The position numbers and the translations under genes were made by a program. A stretch of DNA of 10,370 bases from Clostridiales bacterium (lineage in GTDB: Bacteria > Bacillota > Clostridia > Christensenellales > Aristaeellaceae): positions 1-10,370 of the forward strand of contig SFOF01000062.1 in the NCBI GenBank assembly GCA_004552515.1, written 5' to 3'. Position 1 is the first letter of the stretch, and each line of letters begins with the position of its first letter. Shown piece by piece: positions 6,484 through 10,370 of this stretch. Under the pieces are notes generated by a model that worked only from the letters and a program-made list of their open reading frames with translations, did no database searches and had not been told where the DNA came from.

Positions 6484-7339
6484 ACGGTTCGAGCCGGGTG
6501 GGCAGCCGCCCCGCTTTGACCTGCATATTCACACGACCGCCTCCGATGGAACCGATTCACCGGAGGCTGTGGTCGCGCTTGCGGCGGGAAAGGGCTTTTC
6601 GATCATCGCCATCACCGATCACGACACCATGAGCGGCGTTCCCGAGGCGGCTGCGGCCGGAGAAAAGTACGGTGTGCGCGTGATCGGTGGCGTGGAGATC
6701 AGCGCGGGCGGTCAGACCGAGGTTCACGTGCTGGGCTACGGCGTGCGGGACGTGGAGCGGCTGGAGCAGACGCTGACGCTCATGCGCGATAAGCGTGCCG
6801 AACGCATGGCGGGCATGGTTGAAAAGCTGCGCGCGCTGGGCGTAGACGTGACGCTGGACGAGGTGACGGCGCTCTCCGGCGGCAGCGTGGGGCGCTCGCA
6901 TCTGGCGCGCGTGCTGATTGACAAGGGCGTGGTGCGCGATGTGCGCGAGGCGTTTGCCAAGTACCTTTCGCCCGGAAAGCCGGCCTATGTCGAGCGCGAA
7001 AAGCTGGGCGTTCAGCAGGCAGTGCGGCTGATTGCCGACTGCGGCGGTCTGCCGGTGATCGCGCATCCGGGGCAGAATCGCGGCGAGTCCTATTGGGGAC
7101 GGGAGCGCTTCCATGCGCTCAAGGCGTACGGCCTGCGCGGCATAGAGGTCTATCACATGGCGCACGGCGCGGCTCAGGCGGCGGCGTTCGAGCGCATTGC
7201 CCGCGCGGAAAACCTGCTGGTTACCGGCGGCAGCGATTATCACGGCAAGGTGAAGAACGTCGGTATTGGCGACGGTATGCAGCACTGGCGGCGGCGCGGC
7301 GAGGATCTGAGGCGCTTTTTGAAGGCGCTGGGGGATTGA
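6473..7339 (+). CDS. PHP-domain metal-dependent phosphoesterase (YciV/TrpH/RNase AM-like)
   Basis: The 288-residue protein carries all the usual PHP metal-binding motifs: H-I-H-T-T-A-S-D-G (residues 18-26), I-T-D-H-D-T (47-52), G-V-E-I-S-A (73-78), H-V-L-G-Y-G (85-90), I-A-H-P-G (196-200) and G-S-D-Y-H-G (253-258). The insertion with G-R-S-H-L-A-R-V-L near 140-148 and the overall order match the YciV/TrpH group. Characterised members of that group hydrolyse nucleoside 3',5'-bisphosphates or trim RNA 5' ends. The exact substrate here is not certain. The ATG lies inside ftsH (overlap 6473-6483) with only a weak, distant GGAAAG, so translational coupling to ftsH is likely and it should share the ftsH transcript. 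No signal peptide is present, so it is cytoplasmic. Confidence 0.9.
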   Translation: MNSKRFEPGGQPPRFDLHIHTTASDGTDSPEAVVALAAGKGFSIIAITDHDTMSGVPEAAAAGEKYGVRVIGGVEISAGGQTEVHVLGYGVRDVERLEQTLTLMRDKRAERMAGMVEKLRALGVDVTLDEVTALSGGSVGRSHLARVLIDKGVVRDVREAFAKYLSPGKPAYVEREKLGVQQAVRLIADCGGLPVIAHPGQNRGESYWGRERFHALKAYGLRGIEVYHMAHGAAQAAAFERIARAENLLVTGGSDYHGKVKNVGIGDGMQHWRRRGEDLRRFLKALGD

Positions 7340-7373
7340 AGCGGCGGCGCTGAATCGGCAGCAGGGCCGGGCG

Positions 7374-7407
7374 GCGGATGTTTGGCCTATGGCTGAACGA
7401 ACGCGGC
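7374..7407 (+). repeat. Direct repeat, copy A
   Basis: It begins GCGGATG, continues with TTTGGCCTAT, then TGAAC, and ends AACGCGGC. It aligns with copy B at 7556-7591 over its whole length with four substitutions, all transitions, and two small indels (one and three bases). Confidence 0.6.
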
Positions 7408-7555
7408 ATGACTAAACGGGCCGGCGTATGGCCAGACGCGCGGTTGAACTGGCGAGCGTTCGGCGCAAGCTGGTCAGACGCGAACCGGGGATATGGTCAA
7501 CGAAAAACGCGTGCGGCTCATCTGGCGCAAGGTGATCGGGTGCGAATGAACCGGT

Positions 7556-7591
7556 GCGGATGATGTTTGGTCTATATTGAACAAACGCGGC
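7556..7591 (+). repeat. Direct repeat, copy B
   Basis: This is the partner of the copy at 7374-7407. It has an extra ATG after GCGGATG and reads TTTGGTCTAT, TGAAC and AACGCGGC. The start-to-start distance is 182 bases. No open frame or known element explains the pair. Confidence 0.6.
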
Positions 7592-7592
7592 G

Positions 7593-7639
7593 CTTTGGCT
7601 GACGATATACAGGACGGTTGTTTCGGAGAGCAGCCAAGG
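7593..7639. promoter_or_regulatory. 9-bp inverted repeat flanking the upstream part of the VanW-gene promoter
   Basis: CTTTGGCTG (7593-7601) pairs with CAGCCAAGG (7631-7639) with a single G-T pair, leaving a 29-base centre. The right arm ends four bases before the -10 box at 7643. It could be an operator; I know of no matching regulator. Confidence 0.4.
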
Positions 7640-7648
7640 TTGTATACT
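7618..7648 (+). promoter_or_regulatory. Possible promoter of the VanW-family gene
   Basis: TATACT at 7643-7648 is a good -10 box. The nearest -35-like hexamer, TTGTTT at 7618-7623, is 19 bases away, which is longer than ideal, so this is a moderate call. Confidence 0.45.
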
Positions 7649-7719
7649 AAATAAGTAGGATAAGCAGACAGGGCCGCGCGGGCGAATATGTCCGGCGGGC
7701 GGGAAATACGAACCGACTT

Positions 7720-7724
7720 AGGAG
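7720..7724 (+). promoter_or_regulatory. Shine-Dalgarno site of the VanW-family gene
   Basis: AGGAG lies six bases ahead of ATG 7731 and fixes the start. Confidence 0.8.
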
Positions 7725-7730
7725 AAAGCG

Positions 7731-9431
7731 ATGACTCGAAGCAATCGAAACGGCGCGTATCGGGACGGCGAGGATCGTCCGCGGCGCGCCAACGGTCAGG
7801 ACAGGCGCGAAAAAAACGCGGACGAGAGAGCCGCGTCATATCGCACGGCGGGCAGCCGCACGCCTGAAGGCCGCGCTTCCCATGGGGGGACTTCGGGCGG
7901 ATATCGCTCTTCGAAGGAAGGCCGGACGACGGGCAGCCGGTACGCTTCCGAGCGGACGCGGGCTTTGGCATCGGGACAGGCGAGCGGCCGCCGCGTGAGA
8001 CGGAGCGACAACCGGCTGAGAAAGCGCAGGCGCAGGCTGTATATCCGGCGCGCGCTGGCGGCGGTGAGCGCGCTTGCGCTGTGCGCCGTCATATGGGGCG
8101 CGGTGCGGCTCGTGAAATGGATTGGCACGGCGCGGGAGATTGAGCCTGTTGCGGACACGTTCCATGAGGGCGTGTCGATCAGCGGCATGCCGGTCAGCGG
8201 CATGACGCAGGACGAGGCGCGCGCGGCGCTCAACGCACGCTATGCCGGCGCGCTGAACGCCGAGATCGTGATGACATTCGAGGGGCAGAGCTGGTCGCTG
8301 AAGCCGCAGGATATTGGCGTGAGTGTCGATGTGGACGCGCAGCTCGACAGGGCCTGGCAGCTGGGCCGTGAGGGCACGCCGGCCGAGCAGAAGGAAGCGA
8401 TCAGCGCGCTGAAGGAGAATCCCGTCGATCTTGATGTGACGTTGAGCTATGACAGCGCGGCGCTGAGGACGCTGGTCGAGGGAATCAAGGCGGGCATTGA
8501 CCGCGATCCCGTGAATGCGACGATGGAGATTGTCGAAATTGCGCAGTTCAGCTATACCGATTCGTCGGTGGGCTATCGGCTGGACGCGGATGGGCTGATT
8601 AAGCAGCTCGAGACGATGATCAAAGAGGGAAAGAGCGGCACGATCGAGCTGGAGCCGGAGATTGTCGAGCCGGAAATCAGCCGCGAATCGCTCGAAAATA
8701 AGACGCTTCTGCTGGGCGAATGTACGACGACGCTGGCCACCAGCGGCTCGAAGCGCACCAGCAACGTCAATCTGGCGCTGAGTTACTTCAACTTTATGAC
8801 GGTCGAGCCGGGCGAAACGGTGAACTTTAATAAGGTCGTCGGCAAGCGCACGGAGGAGAACGGCTTCAAGCGCGCGCCCGAATACGCGGGCAGCACGGTC
8901 ATCGAGGGCGTGGGCGGCGGCGTGTGCCAGGCCAGTACGACCATATACGGCGCGGTGATCCGCGCGGGGCTGAAGGTCGTTGAGCGGCATCAGCACACCA
9001 TGACGGTAGGCTACGTCCAGCCCAGTCAGGACGCGGCGGTCAGCGACGGCGACAAGAACATGCGCTTTAAGAACAACACGGAGAGCACGCTGTACATTTT
9101 CGCCTATGTTGACCGCAAGAAGGAAGAGGCCGTGTGCAAGATCTTTGGCCAGCCGGTCGATCCGAATACCTATATCGAGATCGAGTCGGTCGTATTGCAG
9201 ACAGACATCTCCGGCAAGGGCGTCAGCTATGTCAAGGACGAGGAAGGCAGCCACGCCTGGTATACCGACGAAAAGGTCCTTAAAAAGGAAGGCAAGCCCG
9301 GTCTGCGCAGTGAGGCCTATCGCGTGGTGCGCAACATTGCCACCGGCGAGGAAATCAGCCGCGAAAAGCTCTCGGCCGACAGCTATCAGCCGGAAAACGA
9401 TACCTATTGGGTCGGCGTTCATGAGCGATGA
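7731..9431 (+). CDS. VanW-family membrane-anchored envelope protein with peptidoglycan-binding-4 repeats
   Basis: This 566-residue protein resembles the YoaR/VanW family. Residues 1-105 are a very basic, low-complexity cytoplasmic tail rich in R, G and S. One membrane helix spans about 107-130, so the rest lies outside. Residues about 145-310 look like the repeated PG_binding_4 domain (E-G-V-S-I-S-G-M-P-V-S-G-M-T, then D-I-G-V-S-V-D). The VanW domain spans about 328-475, with its hallmark G-E-T-V-N-F-N (361-367), G-G-G-V-C-Q-A-S-T-T (395-404) and R-H-Q-H-T (419-423). A C-terminal segment (about 480-566) ending G-E-E-I-S-R-E looks G5-like. Biochemical function is not established for this family; a role at the cell wall is inferred. 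VanW homology alone does not imply vancomycin resistance, and no van regulators or ligases are nearby. The ATG is backed by AGGAG. Confidence 0.9.
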   Translation: MTRSNRNGAYRDGEDRPRRANGQDRREKNADERAASYRTAGSRTPEGRASHGGTSGGYRSSKEGRTTGSRYASERTRALASGQASGRRVRRSDNRLRKRRRRLYIRRALAAVSALALCAVIWGAVRLVKWIGTAREIEPVADTFHEGVSISGMPVSGMTQDEARAALNARYAGALNAEIVMTFEGQSWSLKPQDIGVSVDVDAQLDRAWQLGREGTPAEQKEAISALKENPVDLDVTLSYDSAALRTLVEGIKAGIDRDPVNATMEIVEIAQFSYTDSSVGYRLDADGLIKQLETMIKEGKSGTIELEPEIVEPEISRESLENKTLLLGECTTTLATSGSKRTSNVNLALSYFNFMTVEPGETVNFNKVVGKRTEENGFKRAPEYAGSTVIEGVGGGVCQASTTIYGAVIRAGLKVVERHQHTMTVGYVQPSQDAAVSDGDKNMRFKNNTESTLYIFAYVDRKKEEAVCKIFGQPVDPNTYIEIESVVLQTDISGKGVSYVKDEEGSHAWYTDEKVLKKEGKPGLRSEAYRVVRNIATGEEISREKLSADSYQPENDTYWVGVHER

Positions 9432-9563
9432 ATCTGCGCGTTTGCGTAGGACAATGGTGTTTGATCAGTCTAACTTTGACTGCTTAAGAGGATTTCAGAT
9501 CGGGCGCAAGGGAAACGGCGCGGGGATGCGCGGCCTGATTTTGAGATAAAGGGGAAACGAATG

Positions 9564-9584
9564 TGAGGCGCTCAGTGCGTCTCA
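9564..9584 (+). repeat. 8-bp hairpin in the prs upstream spacer
   Basis: TGAGGCGC (9564-9571) pairs with GCGTCTCA (9577-9584) around loop TCAGT, with one G-U pair. GGGGG follows rather than a T-run, so it is not an intrinsic terminator. Confidence 0.45.
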
Positions 9585-9850
9585 GGGGGCTTGGAACGGC
9601 AGACTTGAACGCGTTTCGGGACAGCTCGGGGCAAAAGCGAAGGCGCAGCGCGGCTGTGCTGGAGACTTTTGGCCTGAGAGCCGGAGTGGGAAGGGCGCTG
9701 AGAAGGCCGGATCGGGAACCCTGGGGGACACGCTTCAGATTTCAAAAAACTTTCAGCAAGAAGTAGGCTTCAAAGGGAGAAGGAGTGCGGGTTCGAGCGT
9801 ATTTTTTGCGAGGGCGCGGCGCTTGAAGGGCTTTCGGGCGAAGAAACGCG

Positions 9851-9891
9851 GGTTCAGCGGGGCTGAATCGGGGGAGCTTTTCGAGAGAAGC
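9851..9891 (+). repeat. Two adjacent hairpins in the prs upstream spacer
   Basis: GGTTCAGC-GGG-GCTGAATC at 9851-9869 forms an 8-bp stem with one G-U pair. Six bases later GCTTTT-CGAG-AGAAGC at 9876-9891 forms a 6-bp stem with one G-U pair. The short TTTT lies inside the second stem. They could be leader structure or a weak terminator. Confidence 0.45.
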
Positions 9892-9960
9892 GCGGGCGAA
9901 AAGGGCGCCGAAATTGCGGTCCGGATAATTTTGGGGCGTACTCTGGGGCCACGGATGATT

Positions 9961-9969
9961 AGGAGGGGG
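9961..9969 (+). promoter_or_regulatory. Shine-Dalgarno site of prs
   Basis: A strong AGGAGGGGG ends nine bases before ATG 9979. No other standard start codon in frame lies closer. Confidence 0.75.
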
Positions 9970-9978
9970 ATTGGACTT

Positions 9979-10370
9979 ATGGTAGGCAACGCTAACGTAT
10001 CCATCTTTGCAGGAAGCGGCGGACACGCTTTTGCGGAGCGTATGTGCAGGTATCTGGGCTGCCCGGTCGGCAAATCGACGGTGATTCGCTTTTCGGACGG
10101 CAACACGTTTGTGCGCATTGACGAATCCGTCCGCGACCGCGCGGTGTATCTGGTGCAGCCGATCGGTATGTCGCCCAACGATGAGTTTGTAGAGATTCTG
10201 TTCTGGCTGGACGCTTTCAAGCGCGCCAGCGCTCTGTCCGTGACGCTGGTCATGCCCTATTTCGGCTATGCGAAGGGCGACAAGAAGGACGAGCCGCGCG
10301 TGTCGATCCGTGCGCGCGTGTGCGCCGAGTCGATCGAGCTGGCGGGCGCGGACCGCATCATGGTGCAGGA
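9979..10370 (+). CDS. prs: Ribose-phosphate pyrophosphokinase (PRPP synthetase), 5' part only
   Basis: Prs transfers pyrophosphate from ATP to ribose 5-phosphate, making the PRPP used for purines, pyrimidines, histidine, tryptophan and NAD; hpt in this window consumes it. The frame is open to the window end, so 130 complete codons are seen. Family marks include I-F-A-G-S-G-G-H-A-F-A-E-R (residues 9-21), R-F-S-D-G-N (37-42), V-Q-P-I near 59-62, the D-A-F-K-R-A-S-A helix (78-85) and M-P-Y-F-G-Y-A (92-98). Where classical Prs has R-Q-D in the ATP-binding loop, this protein has K-G-D (99-101), followed by K-K-D-E-P-R. The latter is the form I recall from a Prs subgroup with R-S-D-K-K-D-E-P-R. The catalytic histidine and PRPP loop regions lie beyond the window. 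Confidence 0.92.
   Translation, partial: MVGNANVSIFAGSGGHAFAERMCRYLGCPVGKSTVIRFSDGNTFVRIDESVRDRAVYLVQPIGMSPNDEFVEILFWLDAFKRASALSVTLVMPYFGYAKGDKKDEPRVSIRARVCAESIELAGADRIMVQ

Larger units (their letters stand above)
7340..7730. other. 391-base spacer between the PHP gene and the VanW-family gene
   Basis: No gene is supported. It contains a diverged direct repeat (7374-7407 and 7556-7591), a smaller repeat TGG[C/T]CAGACGCG at about 7429 and 7471, an inverted repeat (7593-7639) and a possible promoter. No canonical terminator follows the PHP gene. Confidence 0.65.
9432..9978. other. 547-base spacer between the VanW-family gene and prs
   Basis: I see no supported gene. A 67-codon frame from GTG 9563 to 9766 is arginine-rich and resembles no family I know. 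Small hairpins are listed separately; CAGTC-N7-GACTG at 9466-9482 is another. I found no convincing promoter for prs: GATAAT at 9924-9929 lacks a -35 partner. No riboswitch consensus that I know, such as a purine or PRPP (ykkC-like) motif, could be recognised by eye. Confidence 0.6.

Noticed and set aside
7731..9431. Vancomycin resistance locus
   Set aside because: Only the VanW domain is present. No VanH, VanA/B-type ligase, VanX or VanRS is nearby, and VanW-domain proteins are common envelope proteins in Firmicutes.
9563..9766. 67-codon frame from GTG before prs
   Set aside because: Arginine-rich, no family resemblance, and AGG/AGA/GGA-rich codons unlike the neighbours; the fair ribosome site alone is not enough.

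Overview
The window looks like part of a high-GC Clostridia-like Firmicute chromosome. Three things suggest this: the gene order tilS–hpt–ftsH, which is conserved in Firmicutes; a VanW-family envelope protein; and a sporulator-style D-Ala-D-Ala carboxypeptidase. All seven genes lie on the + strand. G visibly exceeds C on that strand in the spacers (for example 27 G to 14 C in bases 3001-3060), as expected for a leading strand. A gut Christensenellales-like lineage is my guess from style; it is not shown by the sequence.

Layout: the 3' end of a D-alanyl-D-alanine carboxypeptidase (2-778); a 463-base spacer; tilS (1242-2585); a 958-base spacer with a family of small palindromes (2571-3465); hpt (3544-4101); a 429-base spacer that ends in a near-consensus promoter whose -35 box lies inside a perfect inverted repeat; ftsH (TTG start, 4531-6483); a PHP-domain phosphoesterase overlapping ftsH by 11 bases (6473-7339); a 391-base spacer with a diverged direct repeat; a membrane-anchored VanW-domain protein (7731-9431); a 547-base spacer; and the 5' part of prs (9979 to the window end).

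The genes are housekeeping. TilS makes lysidine in tRNA-Ile(CAU). Hpt and Prs belong to the same chemistry, since Prs makes the PRPP that Hpt uses for purine salvage. FtsH does membrane-protein quality control, and the carboxypeptidase and VanW proteins act at the cell envelope. I see no tRNA, rRNA, CRISPR array, transposase, phage gene or defence locus.

The unusual part is the non-coding DNA, about 27% of the window by my coordinates. The spacers hold many very small hairpins. Nine copies of one 14-base palindrome, CAGAC-N4-GTCTG, lie between tilS and hpt, and the first copy contains the tilS stop codon. This is the one signal that ordinary annotation does not explain. It may be a dispersed structured RNA or DNA element, but its function is unknown and I do not claim a new system.
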